A DNA stretch of 64,000 nucleotides from Ruegeria conchae (GTDB lineage: Bacteria; Pseudomonadota; Alphaproteobacteria; Rhodobacterales; Rhodobacteraceae): positions 62,001-126,000 of the forward strand of contig NZ_AEYW01000013.1 in the NCBI RefSeq assembly GCF_000192475.1, given 5' to 3'. Shown piece by piece: positions 17,355-26,584 of the stretch (the first letter of the stretch is position 1; each line of letters starts with the position of its first letter). The notes beneath the pieces were generated by a model that did no database searches, was not told the DNA's origin, and was given only the letters and a program-made list of their open reading frames with translations. Both the position numbers and the translations under genes were made by a program.

Positions 17355-19793
17355 TCAGTTTTTACGACGTTTCGCACGCAGAGTTGGGTCAGCTTGAGTT
17401 GGATCTTCAGGCCAGGGATGTTTGGGATATTGCGCCCGCATATCCTTGCGCACGTCCGCATAAGACCCAGCCCAGAACCCTGGTAGATCGCGGGTGATCT
17501 GTATCGGTCTCTGCGCCGGTGACAGCAGTGTGATCTTTAAGGGCTCACCACCGATTAACGGGTGTTGGGTCACGCCGAACACCTCTTGCAATCGCACCGA
17601 AATCTCGGGCGCCGCACCGCTATAGTCGATTGGCAGCTTGCGTCCAAGCGGAGTCACAAACGACCCCGGCGCGCGGCGGTCCAGCTCTTGCGTCTGGGCC
17701 CAATCCAGCCGGGCACGCAAAGCTGGTAGCAGGTCAAAACGCTTCCAGTCTTCGGCGCTGCGTACGCCCGAGAGCGTAGGCAGCAGCCAGTCCTCCAGCG
17801 CGTCCATAAGACCCCCTTCCGAACAATCGGGTAGGTCAACACCTTCAGCTCGAACCAACTCGACCCGCGCTGCCAACCTTGCCGAGGCCCCCTGCAGCCG
17901 TATTCCGAGATCACGCACCCCGACCAGCATTGCCTGGGCCACAGCGTCTTCGGGTACGTCTTTCCAGATGCGGTCATCCAGGGTGATCGCCCCGAAGCGT
18001 TCCTGCCGTCGGGCCACGACACGGCGTTCGCGCTTGGACCATTCGCAACTATCGACCCATTCAATCTGATCGTCGAATAGATCGCGGATTTCACCCTCGG
18101 AAATCTGTGCGGCCATGCGTACGCGGGCCTCGCGCGGGTTGCCGTCTGTGTCGGTGACGACCAGATAAGGAGCTGTTGCCAAGGTGTCGTCAGCCTCCAG
18201 CACCACGCCCTTACCGCCCGAGAGGACATAGCGGGGGGTATCACCCCTGCGCCGTTGCGCGATGCGGTCCGGATAGGCCAGGGCTGCCGTCGCCGCAGGG
18301 CTCAGATCGCCAGAGCCCTGCGCTTGCGCACGTAACCGTTTTCCCTCTGTTTTGATCCGATCCAGCGCGCCCTCGTTGACTTGCCAGACGCGATTGTGCC
18401 GAAACTTGCGGATATCCCGCAACGCCTCAAGCCGCAACGACAGATCAACCGGCGCTCCACGCAGCGGATCTCGATCTGCCATCAGCGCCGCCAAGGGGGC
18501 GGCCTCGCGGCCCGCACGCACCAACATATGCGCGAGACGTGGATGCAGCGGCAACGCAGCCAACGCGCGCCCGTGTTCCGTAATCCGGCCCTTGCTGTCC
18601 AAGGCGTCGAGCATGGTTAGCAAGGATCGTGCCTCGGTCAATGCGCCCTCAGGTGGCGAAGTCAGGAACGCAAGATCACCCGGCTCCGCGCCCCAGAGCG
18701 CGAGCTCCAGCGCCATTCCGGTCAAGTCGGCGGCTTCGATCTCAGCAGGTGGGTATGCGAGCAGTGCGCCTTCTTCGCCCTTGGACCACAGCCGGTAGCA
18801 CACGCCTTCGGCTACACGGCCTGCACGGCCCGCACGTTGAGTGGCCTCGGCTCGTGTTACCCGCTCGGTCACCAGCCGCGACATGCCAGAACCTGGATCG
18901 AACCGTGCGCGCCGCGCTTGGCCCATATCCACCACCACGCGGATATCGGGTATGGTCAACGAGGTCTCAGCAATCGATGTCGCCAGCACGACTTTGCGGC
19001 CTGTCGTCACTGGCGCAATTGCTGCGCGTTGGGCTGCAAATGGCAGGGCACCAAAAAGAGGGTGTACCGTGCAGTCGTTGGGCAGGCGGCGTGTCAAAGC
19101 AACCTCGGCGCGCCTGATTTCCCCTTCGCCGGGCAGGAAAACCAGCATTCCACCTGTAGTTTCCCGCTCGGCCTGCACAACCAGATCAACAAGCGCATCC
19201 AAGCGTCGAGCCTGCGCACCCAGAGGTCGGTCAAGCCAACGGGATTCAACCGGATAGCTGCGCCCCTCGGAAGTGATGAGCGGCGCATCCATCAGCCGCC
19301 CCACCGGTTCGGCATCCAGTGTCGCAGACATTGCAAGCAGGATAAGATCGTCCCGAAGCGCTCCTGCCACCTCAAGGCATAAGGCCAGCCCCAGATCGGC
19401 GTTCAGCGAGCGCTCGTGGAATTCATCAAAAATTACTGCCCCCACGCCTGCTAAATCCGGTTCGAATTGCAGCATGCGGGTCAAAATGCCCTCGGTCACC
19501 ACTTCGATCTGTGTGGAATTTGAAACCTTCGTATCACCGCGTACGCGGTAGCCGACGGTCTTACCCACAGGTTCACCCAAAGTCTCAGCCATGCGCTCTG
19601 CAGCGGCCCGCGCGGCCAGTCGACGTGGCTCAAGCATCACGATTCGACCATCGCCAAGGCCTGCATGCAGCATCTCAAGCGGCACGCGGGTCGTTTTACC
19701 CGCACCCGGAGGCGCCTGCAGTACCGCGCACCCATGCGTTCGCAAGGCGTTCAGAAGATCGGGAATGGCGTCATCAATGGGCAACCGGGTCAT
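17355..19793 (-). CDS. hrpB: ATP-dependent helicase HrpB
   Basis: DExH-box RNA helicase-like protein of 812 residues, close to the usual HrpB length. Motifs in order: Walker A APPGAGKTTRVPLEML (near residue 30), DEFHERSLNADLGLAL (motif II), MSATLDAEP (motif III), and RAGRAGRVAEGVCYRLWS (motif VI). It is followed by the HrpB-specific C-terminal domain with LGRKLPIDYSGAAP. The role of HrpB in bacteria is poorly known. The C-terminus ends with a basic KRRKN tail. Confidence 0.95.
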   Translation of the reverse strand: MTRLPIDDAIPDLLNALRTHGCAVLQAPPGAGKTTRVPLEMLHAGLGDGRIVMLEPRRLAARAAAERMAETLGEPVGKTVGYRVRGDTKVSNSTQIEVVTEGILTRMLQFEPDLAGVGAVIFDEFHERSLNADLGLALCLEVAGALRDDLILLAMSATLDAEPVGRLMDAPLITSEGRSYPVESRWLDRPLGAQARRLDALVDLVVQAERETTGGMLVFLPGEGEIRRAEVALTRRLPNDCTVHPLFGALPFAAQRAAIAPVTTGRKVVLATSIAETSLTIPDIRVVVDMGQARRARFDPGSGMSRLVTERVTRAEATQRAGRAGRVAEGVCYRLWSKGEEGALLAYPPAEIEAADLTGMALELALWGAEPGDLAFLTSPPEGALTEARSLLTMLDALDSKGRITEHGRALAALPLHPRLAHMLVRAGREAAPLAALMADRDPLRGAPVDLSLRLEALRDIRKFRHNRVWQVNEGALDRIKTEGKRLRAQAQGSGDLSPAATAALAYPDRIAQRRRGDTPRYVLSGGKGVVLEADDTLATAPYLVVTDTDGNPREARVRMAAQISEGEIRDLFDDQIEWVDSCEWSKRERRVVARRQERFGAITLDDRIWKDVPEDAVAQAMLVGVRDLGIRLQGASARLAARVELVRAEGVDLPDCSEGGLMDALEDWLLPTLSGVRSAEDWKRFDLLPALRARLDWAQTQELDRRAPGSFVTPLGRKLPIDYSGAAPEISVRLQEVFGVTQHPLIGGEPLKITLLSPAQRPIQITRDLPGFWAGSYADVRKDMRAQYPKHPWPEDPTQADPTLRAKRRKN

Positions 19794-19913
19794 ATCGCCT
19801 TATCGCCAAAGCCTCGGCCAAGGTCCAGCATCGCCGATCCGGACCCGAGTTGGGGCTGGACAAACCGGGTCATCCCCTCTCATCTATGGCAAATTCCAGC
19901 CGGGGACTGACCG

Positions 19914-20891
19914 ATGAACATTGCCGAGCTTGGCGACAGGATCTTGAACGGAGAGCGCAGGGCACTGGCCAGAGCGATCACGCTGGTCGAAAGCGGGCGT
20001 GATGACCACCGAGCGCAGGCCACGGACTTGCTCGATCAGTTGGCTGGTGTCGGGCGGCAGGCGCTGCGAATTGGCCTGTCTGGCACGCCAGGTGTCGGCA
20101 AATCGACCTTTATCGAAAGCTTCGGAATGATGCTGACGGGGCAGGGGCTACGTGTTGCGGTTCTGGCAGTTGATCCCAGTTCGGCCCGTTCGGGCGGCTC
20201 GATTCTAGGCGACAAGACCCGCATGGAGCGGCTGAGCCGCGAGAAAAACGCCTTTATCCGCCCATCACCCAGTCAGAGCCATCTTGGTGGTGTGGCGCGC
20301 CGCACGCGCGAAGCGATCGCACTCTGCGAGGCGGCGGGATTTGACGTCGTGTTGATTGAAACTGTGGGTGTGGGCCAATCGGAAACCGTGGTGGCTGAGA
20401 TGTCTGACCTTTTCCTGCTGCTGCTGGCCCCGGCGGGCGGTGATGAGTTGCAGGGCGTCAAGCGCGGCATCATGGAAATGGCCGACATGATTCTGATCAA
20501 CAAGGCTGATGGCGACCTGAAAGCGACTGCCACCCGCACCTGCGCTGATTACGCGGGCGCGCTGCGTTTGCTGCGCAAACGCCCGCAAGACCCCGAAGGG
20601 TTCCCCAAGGCCATGACCGTTTCAGCGGTTGAAGAGCATGGGTTGGAACAGGCCTGGGACGAGATGCAGACCCTGACCACTTGGCGACGCGACGCCGGGC
20701 ATTGGGCGTCGAACCGCGCTACACAGGCGCAATACTGGTTCAAACAAGAGGTGCGCCACGCCTTGCTGGCGCGACTCGAAACGCCACAGATGCGCGACCG
20801 GATGAGCGATCTGGGCACGCAGGTCAGTGCAGGCCGTCTCAGCCCGTCGGCGGCGGCCGATCAAATCCTCGCCGGACTGTCCGACACGTAA
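19914..20891 (+). CDS. meaB: Methylmalonyl-CoA mutase-associated GTPase MeaB
   Basis: G3E-family P-loop GTPase (ArgK/MeaB) that protects and reloads the B12 enzyme methylmalonyl-CoA mutase. 325 residues. Walker A is GTPGVGKSTFIESF near residue 60. VLAVDPSSARSGGSILGDKT, VLIETVGVGQSE (switch region) and DMILINKADGD (NKxD) complete the GTPase. The C-terminal dimerisation arm is present. The mutase gene is not in this window, whereas in many relatives it is adjacent. Confidence 0.95.
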   Translation: MNIAELGDRILNGERRALARAITLVESGRDDHRAQATDLLDQLAGVGRQALRIGLSGTPGVGKSTFIESFGMMLTGQGLRVAVLAVDPSSARSGGSILGDKTRMERLSREKNAFIRPSPSQSHLGGVARRTREAIALCEAAGFDVVLIETVGVGQSETVVAEMSDLFLLLLAPAGGDELQGVKRGIMEMADMILINKADGDLKATATRTCADYAGALRLLRKRPQDPEGFPKAMTVSAVEEHGLEQAWDEMQTLTTWRRDAGHWASNRATQAQYWFKQEVRHALLARLETPQMRDRMSDLGTQVSAGRLSPSAAADQILAGLSDT

Positions 20892-21061
20892 CACTCTGGC
20901 GGTATGATGCGTGCGCGGCTGGTGGGCTGACCGCTAATCGTGTATTATCGTTGCATATATTGCTGTGTTTGAGTGTGAGTTGCTGCGTTTGAACCGGGTT
21001 GAGAAAGGGCTTGATCAGCTCGGATCGTGCCCGGATGCTCCGAGGAACGGGACACGTCAGA

Positions 21062-22255
21062 ATGCCCAATATCAATGGCACCAACGGCGACGACGATATC
21101 GATGTCACAAATGACAACGGTACGTTGAATGGCGCGCCGCAGGGGTCCCCGATTGATAATATCCGGGGCCGTGGCGGCGATGATGATATCACCATCACCG
21201 ATAGTACCATTGCCAACAATGTCCTGGGCAACGCAGGTATCGACACGATCACAGTCACCAACAGCACGGTTGGCGGGCGCATCGCCAGCGGGTCCGATGC
21301 GGACACGGTTGGTGTCAGCGGGTCAACCGTGGGCAATATCCGGCTCGGCGGCGGCAATGACACGCTGAATTTCATCAGCACCACGGTGACAGGCGACATT
21401 CGAGGCGGCAGCGGAACCGATACGCTGAACCTGCCTGAGGGCACTGTTATCACGGACGATACCTTCGGGGTGATTACGGTTGAAGATGGGGTCGGATACT
21501 CAATCTCAAGTGGCACATTCACCCTGCCATCCGGAATAACTGTCACCTATTCGGCGTTCGAGAACGGATCAGGCATGCCCTGTTTCACGCGCGATACATT
21601 GATAACGACGCAGCACGGCCAGACTACGATCCAGTCGCTGCGCACCGGTGACCTGATCCCCACGCTGGGGCAGGGCCTGCACCCGATCCGCTGGATCGGA
21701 CGGCGCGAATTTGACCGCCCCCAGCTTGAGGCCAACCCCAGACTCTGGCCTGTGCGCATTCTTGCAGGTGCATTGGGAGAGGGGCTGCCTCATCGTGATC
21801 TGCTGGTCTCGCGCCAGCACCGGATGCTGGTGCACTCAAAGATCGCCCAACGTATGTTCGGCACGAACGAGGTTTTGATTCCGGCCATCAAGCTCACTGC
21901 GATGCCGGATATCTACGTTGATCAAAGCGTCGAAAGCGTTGAGTATTTTCACCTGCTGTTTGACCGCCATCAAGTGATTTTTGCTGAAAACACCCCGACC
22001 GAAAGCCTTTATACCGGCCGCGAAGCGTTAAAATCTCTTAGTGTTGCGGCGAGACGTGAAATATTCGAAATCTTCCCTGAGTTGGCCGAACTAGATTACC
22101 GCATCGATCCGGCCCGCCTGATCCCGCGTGGGCGATTGCAGACACAGTTGATCTCGCGCCATCTGAAGAACAACAAACCTCTATTGCAGCGGTCGGAAGC
22201 TGGCGCCACAATGGAAAACGACTTCGGTATAAAGATTTCGCCGCACCCGTCTTGA
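21062..22255 (+). CDS. Hint domain-containing protein with Asp/Asn-rich repeat N-terminus
   Basis: A 397-residue protein in two parts. Residues 1-160 are low in Lys, with repeating strands such as NGTNGDDDIDV, GGDDDITITDS, GNAGIDTITVTNS and GGGNDTLNF that resemble an RTX-like beta-roll, probably extracellular. From Cys174 (PCFTRDTLITTQHGQTTIQS) a Hint/hedgehog-type domain begins, with the nucleophile Cys and a later DLLVSRQHRMLVHS block typical of the Hint_2 group in Rhodobacteraceae. Such domains self-splice or auto-cleave in inteins and Hedgehog proteins. Activity here is unknown. The start is the ATG before PNINGTNGDDD, where the repeat region begins. There is no signal peptide, consistent with type I-like export, which is inference. 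Confidence 0.85.
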   Translation: MPNINGTNGDDDIDVTNDNGTLNGAPQGSPIDNIRGRGGDDDITITDSTIANNVLGNAGIDTITVTNSTVGGRIASGSDADTVGVSGSTVGNIRLGGGNDTLNFISTTVTGDIRGGSGTDTLNLPEGTVITDDTFGVITVEDGVGYSISSGTFTLPSGITVTYSAFENGSGMPCFTRDTLITTQHGQTTIQSLRTGDLIPTLGQGLHPIRWIGRREFDRPQLEANPRLWPVRILAGALGEGLPHRDLLVSRQHRMLVHSKIAQRMFGTNEVLIPAIKLTAMPDIYVDQSVESVEYFHLLFDRHQVIFAENTPTESLYTGREALKSLSVAARREIFEIFPELAELDYRIDPARLIPRGRLQTQLISRHLKNNKPLLQRSEAGATMENDFGIKISPHPS

Positions 22256-22296
22256 CCCTTCGCGTGATTCCCACTACACGCATCCAACCAGTTTTC

Positions 22297-22319
22297 GGGC
22301 GCGACTTCGGGTTGCGCCC
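22297..22319 (+). other. Stable hairpin in the rpmB upstream region
   Basis: GGGCGCGAC and GTTGCGCCC pair around a TTCGG loop (one G-T pair). It has no T-run. It may be the 3' end of the Hint-gene transcript or part of an rpmB leader. I cannot tell which. Confidence 0.35.
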
Positions 22320-22374
22320 CTTGTGATTTGGCCGAGGGTCTTGTACCCGGCCTCCAGAAACAAAGGAAGAAACC

Positions 22375-22662
22375 ATGTCGCGCCGTTGCGAACTGACCGG
22401 AAAAGGCCCGATGACTGGCAACAATGTCAGCCACGCCAAAAACAGAACTCGTCGTCGTTTTCTGCCCAACCTGAACGACGTTACCCTGCAGTCGGAAACC
22501 CTGGGCCGCGGCGTAAAGCTGCGCATCTCGGCGGCAGCCCTGCGCTCGGTAGACCACCGCGGTGGTCTGGATGCATTTCTGGCGAAAGCCAAGGATGACG
22601 AACTGTCGGCGAACGCCTTGAAAGTGAAGAAAGAAATCGCCAAAGCGCAAGCTTCGGCGTAA
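22375..22662 (+). CDS. rpmB: 50S ribosomal protein L28
   Basis: Large-subunit protein L28, 95 residues. The start [20 protein letters not shown] and the basic stretch [12 protein letters not shown] are diagnostic. The alphaproteobacterial C-terminal extension ([18 protein letters not shown]) is present. AAGGAAG precedes the ATG. It has its own terminator, so it is likely a single-gene unit. Confidence 0.98.
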   Translation: MSRRCELTGKGPMTGNNVSHAKNRTRRRFLPNLNDVTLQSETLGRGVKLRISAAALRSVDHRGGLDAFLAKAKDDELSANALKVKKEIAKAQASA

Positions 22663-22686
22663 GTCTTGCCGACACAAAAGTATTCA

Positions 22687-22716
22687 GCCCTGCATCCTTG
22701 GATGCGGGGCTTTTTT
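22687..22716 (+). terminator. rpmB terminator
   Basis: Eleven-base stem (GCCCTGCATCC and GGATGCGGGGC, one G-T pair) with a short TT loop, followed by six T. Classic intrinsic terminator 24 bases after the stop codon. Confidence 0.9.
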
Positions 22717-22719
22717 GTC

Positions 22720-23069
22720 GGTGATGATTGCAATGATCCTGTCCATTGTTTTTAAAAAGCTAACAAAGCGAGCCTTTCCGTGACTTTGTTCACAGAAGTC
22801 TTGATGAAATCAATATATGTATATGCATATTGTTGATTTTGGGGGGTCATCATGCTGTTTCGAGTAACAAATTTATTGTCTTTCGTGCCAGCTTCACTTG
22901 CGGCGGCAGTGGTTCGATGCACGCGGATGCAACGCCGGGTGAATCGACTACATACGAGTATGAACGCCGACCCGGCAAAACCACCCAAATCCTGAACCGG
23001 GCCATTCTGTCTCAGCCTGGCCTTCTCGCTTGTAGCGGATAGAAACTCAGGCGTATATCTCGGGCTAGG
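22720..23069. other. Intergenic region without a convincing gene
   Basis: About 350 bases between the rpmB terminator and the copper gene pair. It includes an AT-rich patch near 22800-22840 that could hold a promoter. Short frames exist on both strands, but none has a ribosome binding site or recognisable product. Confidence 0.5.
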
Positions 23070-23420
23070 ATGAAAGACTTTTTCCGCCAGATACTGCCTT
23101 ATGCGCTGTCCCTGCTCGTACTTGTCACGGGGCAGGGCCTTGCTGCATCGCGCGGCATTGATCGTGCGGTGGGGCAGATGGTTCTGTGCACCGGAACCGG
23201 GCCTGTGGTTGTGTATATGGATGACGAGGGTCAACCGACACGTGCGCCGCATTACTGTCCGGACTATGCGCTTAGCCTGCTGGGCGCTGTGCACGATGCG
23301 CGCGCTGCCCTGCCTTTGGCTCCGTCCAGGGCGTTGCCCGCTCCACCACTACGCTCGGCGGATTTGATTTCGGCCCCCTTGCCACGGCATCCTGCCCGCG
23401 CTCCTCCGATCTCTGTCTGA
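23070..23420 (+). CDS. DUF2946-like secreted protein next to a copper chaperone
   Basis: A 116-residue protein with an N-terminal signal/anchor (ILPYALSLLVLVTGQGLAA). It then has the short conserved block MVLCTGTGPVVVYMDDEGQP and HYCPDYALSLL, in which a Cys and an HxxC-type pair recall DUF2946 proteins found near copper genes, followed by a Pro/Ala/Arg-rich tail. It sits 45 bases upstream of the PCu(A)C gene, so metal handling in the periplasm is a reasonable inference. No biochemical function is known. The ribosome binding site is weak. Confidence 0.7.
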   Translation: MKDFFRQILPYALSLLVLVTGQGLAASRGIDRAVGQMVLCTGTGPVVVYMDDEGQPTRAPHYCPDYALSLLGAVHDARAALPLAPSRALPAPPLRSADLISAPLPRHPARAPPISV

Positions 23421-23465
23421 ATTAGACATCTAACAAAATCAGAAATTTACGTAAGGAGAGTCGCA

Positions 23466-23906
23466 ATGACCCTCAAATCCACTTTGCTCGCAACTTTGGC
23501 TGCGCTTTCATTCACCTCAGGCGCCATGGCTGCCGATGCTATCGTTGTTGACGATGCCTACGCGCGGTCCTCAGGTAAATCCGCCAAGGCCGGTGCCGCC
23601 TTCATGGTAATCGAAAACCACAGCGATACCGATGACCGCCTGATCGGCGTCAAATCAGATGTGGCAGGGCGTGTAGAGCTTCACACCCACAAGGTTGATG
23701 AAAACGGCGTTGCCCAGATGATCCATGTCGAGGAAGGATTTTCCATACCGGCAGGTGAAGCCCACCTGCTGAAACGTGGCGGTGACCATGTCATGTTCAT
23801 GGGACTCAATGCGCCATTTGAACAGGGATCTTCTGTGCCGGTGACGCTGATTTTTGAACAGGCCGGAGAGGTTGTTGTAGAAATCCCGGTAGATTTGGAG
23901 CGGTAG
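23466..23906 (+). CDS. Periplasmic copper chaperone PCu(A)C
   Basis: Copper(I) chaperone that delivers copper to the CuA/CuB centres of cytochrome c oxidase. The 146-residue precursor has a signal peptide (LLATLAALSFTSGAMAADA). The family metal motif is visible as His and Met residues in ELHTHKVDENGVAQM and, about 20 residues later, HLLKRGGDHVMFMGL, matching the H(M)x10Mx21HxM pattern. AAGGAGAG lies just before the ATG. It pairs with the DUF2946-like gene. Confidence 0.93.
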   Translation: MTLKSTLLATLAALSFTSGAMAADAIVVDDAYARSSGKSAKAGAAFMVIENHSDTDDRLIGVKSDVAGRVELHTHKVDENGVAQMIHVEEGFSIPAGEAHLLKRGGDHVMFMGLNAPFEQGSSVPVTLIFEQAGEVVVEIPVDLER

Positions 23907-24010
23907 GATCAGGGCGGGCACGGCTCACGCGACCACTCGCATTCGAACTAATCCGCCGTTTCATCAGCCATCATCAAGGCATTAGGCCGGACAATGCCCG
24001 GCCTATATTG

Positions 24011-24619
24011 CTAGCGGTTGACAGTTTTCATTCCCAACCGATCACCTGCATTTTTGAACCGTGCGGCCAGAAAGAACATCACGATGGCTGAGGTCAACGC
24101 AAAGAAAGCAATTGCCCAACCCAAAGCCACCATTCCGCTGCCGGGCCAGAATATAAGCACCAGCCCGATGATGAGGGCAAAGATACCTGAATTTCGCACC
24201 GTTGCACGCTCGGGATCCTGTGGGTGCATCTGAGGCAGGGCCATGAAGGAGCCTATGGCCACGAATAACGCCATCGCCCCCATCAGCGTAAATGCCAGCC
24301 ACGCCACTCCCTGTGGCCAGATCAATAGTATCAATCCGATCAGAGCAGCACCGATGCCAAAGCCTCCAACCAGCCCACGTCGCCCAAACCCAAGCCAAGT
24401 GAGCGCACCATCCAGAATAAGCAGCGCCCCCACCAGCCGCAGCAATACTGAGATACTGCTGGTGGGCCAGAACAGCGCCGCAATCCCGATCAGACCGGCC
24501 AGAATTCCGCGCAGCAAGAAGGTCCACCACAGGTTGGCAAGATTCTCGCTTAAGGTGTCACGCGCGTTGATGCTGCTATCGTCAAGGATTTCTCCGTCTT
24601 TGGGTGGTAGATCTGTCAT
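24011..24619 (-). CDS. HdeD family membrane protein (DUF308)
   Basis: Six-helix membrane protein of 202 residues with the DUF308/HdeD repeat pattern (LRGILAGLIGIAALFWP, LLILDGALTWLGF, LIGLILLIWPQG, LIIGLVLIFWPGSG). HdeD in E. coli supports acid resistance, and the role here is unknown. I chose the ATG at 24619 (MTDLPPKDGEIL) after GAGTGAG. The open frame continues upstream but with unlikely residues. It is downstream of the sirtuin gene in the same direction. Confidence 0.85.
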   Translation of the reverse strand: MTDLPPKDGEILDDSSINARDTLSENLANLWWTFLLRGILAGLIGIAALFWPTSSISVLLRLVGALLILDGALTWLGFGRRGLVGGFGIGAALIGLILLIWPQGVAWLAFTLMGAMALFVAIGSFMALPQMHPQDPERATVRNSGIFALIIGLVLIFWPGSGMVALGWAIAFFALTSAIVMFFLAARFKNAGDRLGMKTVNR

Positions 24620-24680
24620 GAACTCACTCAGCATTATTGTTTTCAGCACCATAGACGCGAAAGCGCTGCTCTGTCTGCCC

Positions 24681-25385
24681 CTATCGCGTGCGGCCCCGTA
24701 CCAACATTTCATTGACCCAACGCGGGATCACCTCGGTAGCAGGCCCGAGGTGTGTCTCATCAAAGACGGACGCCCCAGAGGAAGGTTCAAGGTTCAATTC
24801 TATCGTTCGCGCACCTCCGGCCCGTGCCTCTTGCGCAAAACCTGCCGCCGGATAAACCTGACCTGAAGTGCCGATTGAGGCGAACAGTGCGGCTTCAGCC
24901 AGGTGATCGTAAATTTCATCCATAAAATAGGGCATCTCACCAAACCACACCACATCGGGTCGGGCCGTCGGTTGAAAGCAGGCTGGGCAAGGCTCGTGTA
25001 CCTCCATCTCGGGTGGCGAGGTCCAGCGGTGCCCGCAAACTCCACATAGGGCACCGGCCAGCGTGCCATGCATATGGAGCACCCGTGCAGCCCCGCCTGC
25101 CTCATGCAGGCTGTCAACATTCTGCGTGACGATGACCACTCCGCCGGGCCATCGCTTCTGCAGCCGGGCAAGCGCCCGATGTGCGGCATTGGGCTGTGCC
25201 TTGGCGGCCTGCACCCGGCGGGCATTGTAAAACTCATGCACCAGTGCCGGATTGCGGACGAATCCTTCGGGCGTTGCGACATCCTCGATCCGGTGCTGCG
25301 CCCACAGGCCGCCTTCGTCGCGGAACGTGCCCAGCCCGCTTTCGGCGGAAATTCCGGCTCCAGTCAGAATGACGATCTTTTCCAT
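24681..25385 (-). CDS. NAD-dependent protein deacylase, Sir2 family
   Basis: Sirtuin of 234 residues, CobB-like class III. Motifs: GAGISAESGLGTFRDEGG (NAD binding), VTQNVDSLHEAGG, the catalytic His in RVLHMHGTL, the zinc cysteines CGVC and CPAC, RPDVVWFGE and IGTSGQVYPAAGF. The Tyr/Arg pair in the region after NPALVHEFYNARR suggests desuccinylase capacity, as in SIRT5-type enzymes. It is divergent from the phosphatase gene across only 28 bases. The start is the ATG before EKIVILTG, after GAGGCGG. Confidence 0.93.
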   Translation of the reverse strand: MEKIVILTGAGISAESGLGTFRDEGGLWAQHRIEDVATPEGFVRNPALVHEFYNARRVQAAKAQPNAAHRALARLQKRWPGGVVIVTQNVDSLHEAGGAARVLHMHGTLAGALCGVCGHRWTSPPEMEVHEPCPACFQPTARPDVVWFGEMPYFMDEIYDHLAEAALFASIGTSGQVYPAAGFAQEARAGGARTIELNLEPSSGASVFDETHLGPATEVIPRWVNEMLVRGRTR

Positions 25386-25413
25386 GGCCGCCTCACGCGC
25401 TACACCCATTCCC

Positions 25414-25863
25414 ATGACACACCGTATCCTTTTCGTCTGCCTGGGCAATATCTGCCGCTCTCCGGCAGCCGAGGGCGTTTTTCGCGCCCGCGCGCGCCAT
25501 CACCAAACCGACAGCGCCGGAACATCGGGTTGGCATATCGGTGATCCGCCCTATGGCCCAATGCAAAAAGCCGCCCGCGCCCGCGATATTAACCTCAGCG
25601 ACCTGCGCGCCCGCCAGTTCGTGGCCGAGGATTTCCACCGCTTCGATCTGATCATCGGTATGGATGCGGACAATATCGCCAATATCGAAGACCTGCGCCC
25701 CGATGGCAGCGATACTCCTGTCCGCCTGCTAACCGATTTCGCGCCACATTCCGGTGCCGATCACGTGCCCGATCCGTATTATACCCGCGATTTCGATGGA
25801 GCGCTGGACCTGATCGAAATTGCTGTTGAGGGCTTGCAGGCGTACCTGAGCGCTGAGCTATAG
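25414..25863 (+). CDS. Low molecular weight protein-tyrosine phosphatase
   Basis: Phosphatase of 149 residues with the P-loop at the N-terminus (ILFVCLGNICRSPAAEGVF, the Cx5R signature) and the acid/base Asp in VPDPYYTRDF. LMW-PTPs often control capsule or stress functions. No kinase or polysaccharide genes are nearby. I chose the ATG giving MTHRILFVCLG, since the catalytic loop must be near the N-terminus. The frame is open further upstream only as antisense to the sirtuin. Confidence 0.94.
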   Translation: MTHRILFVCLGNICRSPAAEGVFRARARHHQTDSAGTSGWHIGDPPYGPMQKAARARDINLSDLRARQFVAEDFHRFDLIIGMDADNIANIEDLRPDGSDTPVRLLTDFAPHSGADHVPDPYYTRDFDGALDLIEIAVEGLQAYLSAEL

Positions 25864-26200
25864 AAGCTGGAGTACGCCCTGCATTCAGGGCACTGAACGC
25901 ACCGATGCCTGCGCAGAGCTCATCTAGATCGATGCTGTACTGCGCACCAATGTCCGAACCGAGGTGAGCAACAAATATGGAGGGGCATGTACCCCTCCTT
26001 TTGAATCTTGGTTCTATTCGTCCGGGTGAAAGTGTACGTCCATTAGACCTTCCCCTTGAATCAACAGAATTGTTGGTTCGTCGGATATCAATCCCGGAGC
26101 AAAGAGGGGCCACACACCGGTATAGAATAGGACCACTATGTTTGAGTGATGCGGCGTTGTGGTGCGAGACCGCCAGTGTAAGGTTGAGCGCTCGCGCCTT
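25864..26200. other. Intergenic region, no supported gene
   Basis: About 340 bases of lower G+C than the neighbours, between a phosphatase and the CMD gene. Frames on both strands lack ribosome binding sites and recognisable motifs. It may be decayed sequence at the border of the dddQ island. Confidence 0.5.
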
Positions 26201-26581
26201 CTAACTCTCTTCCAGCACCTTCTTGGCCACACGGAAGCACTCCAACGCCTGCGGCACGCCGCAATAAATTCCAATCACGTGAACGATTGCGCGGATTTCT
26301 TCTTTGGTGACGCCATTATTGATGGCCCCGCGGCAGTGGGTCTCCCATTCAGTCATTTTGCCTAGTGCGCCAATCATCGAGAGGTTCATCATCGACCGGG
26401 TCTTTGCGTCGATCACGTCATCCCCCCAGCCAAAGCCCCAACACCACGCGGTCATGGCCTCCTGAAACGGGCGAGTGAAATCATCTGCTGTAGCCAAGTT
26501 CTTTTCGACATATTCAGCCCCCAGCGTAGTTTTGCGCTGTTCGAGCCCTTTCAGAAACAGATCTTCGTCAAATACGCTCAT
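26201..26581 (-). CDS. Carboxymuconolactone decarboxylase (CMD) family protein
   Basis: A 126-residue all-helical CMD/AhpD-superfamily protein. The pattern AWCWGFGWGDDVIDAKTRSMMNLSMIGALG and HCRGAINNGVTKEEIRAIVHVIGIYCGVP (shown here as two blocks) matches gamma-carboxymuconolactone decarboxylases. It lacks the AhpD CxxC motif, so peroxidase function is unlikely. Its ATG lies three bases after the end of the degraded aldehyde dehydrogenase frame, so it was the last gene of the minus-strand operon. Real substrates in such islands are unknown. Confidence 0.88.
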   Translation of the reverse strand: MSVFDEDLFLKGLEQRKTTLGAEYVEKNLATADDFTRPFQEAMTAWCWGFGWGDDVIDAKTRSMMNLSMIGALGKMTEWETHCRGAINNGVTKEEIRAIVHVIGIYCGVPQALECFRVAKKVLEES

Positions 26582-26584
26582 GGT

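Noticed and set aside
22752-23294. 180-codon frame on the minus strand
   Set aside because: It runs antisense to the DUF2946-like gene and through an intergenic gap. No motif and no ribosome binding site.
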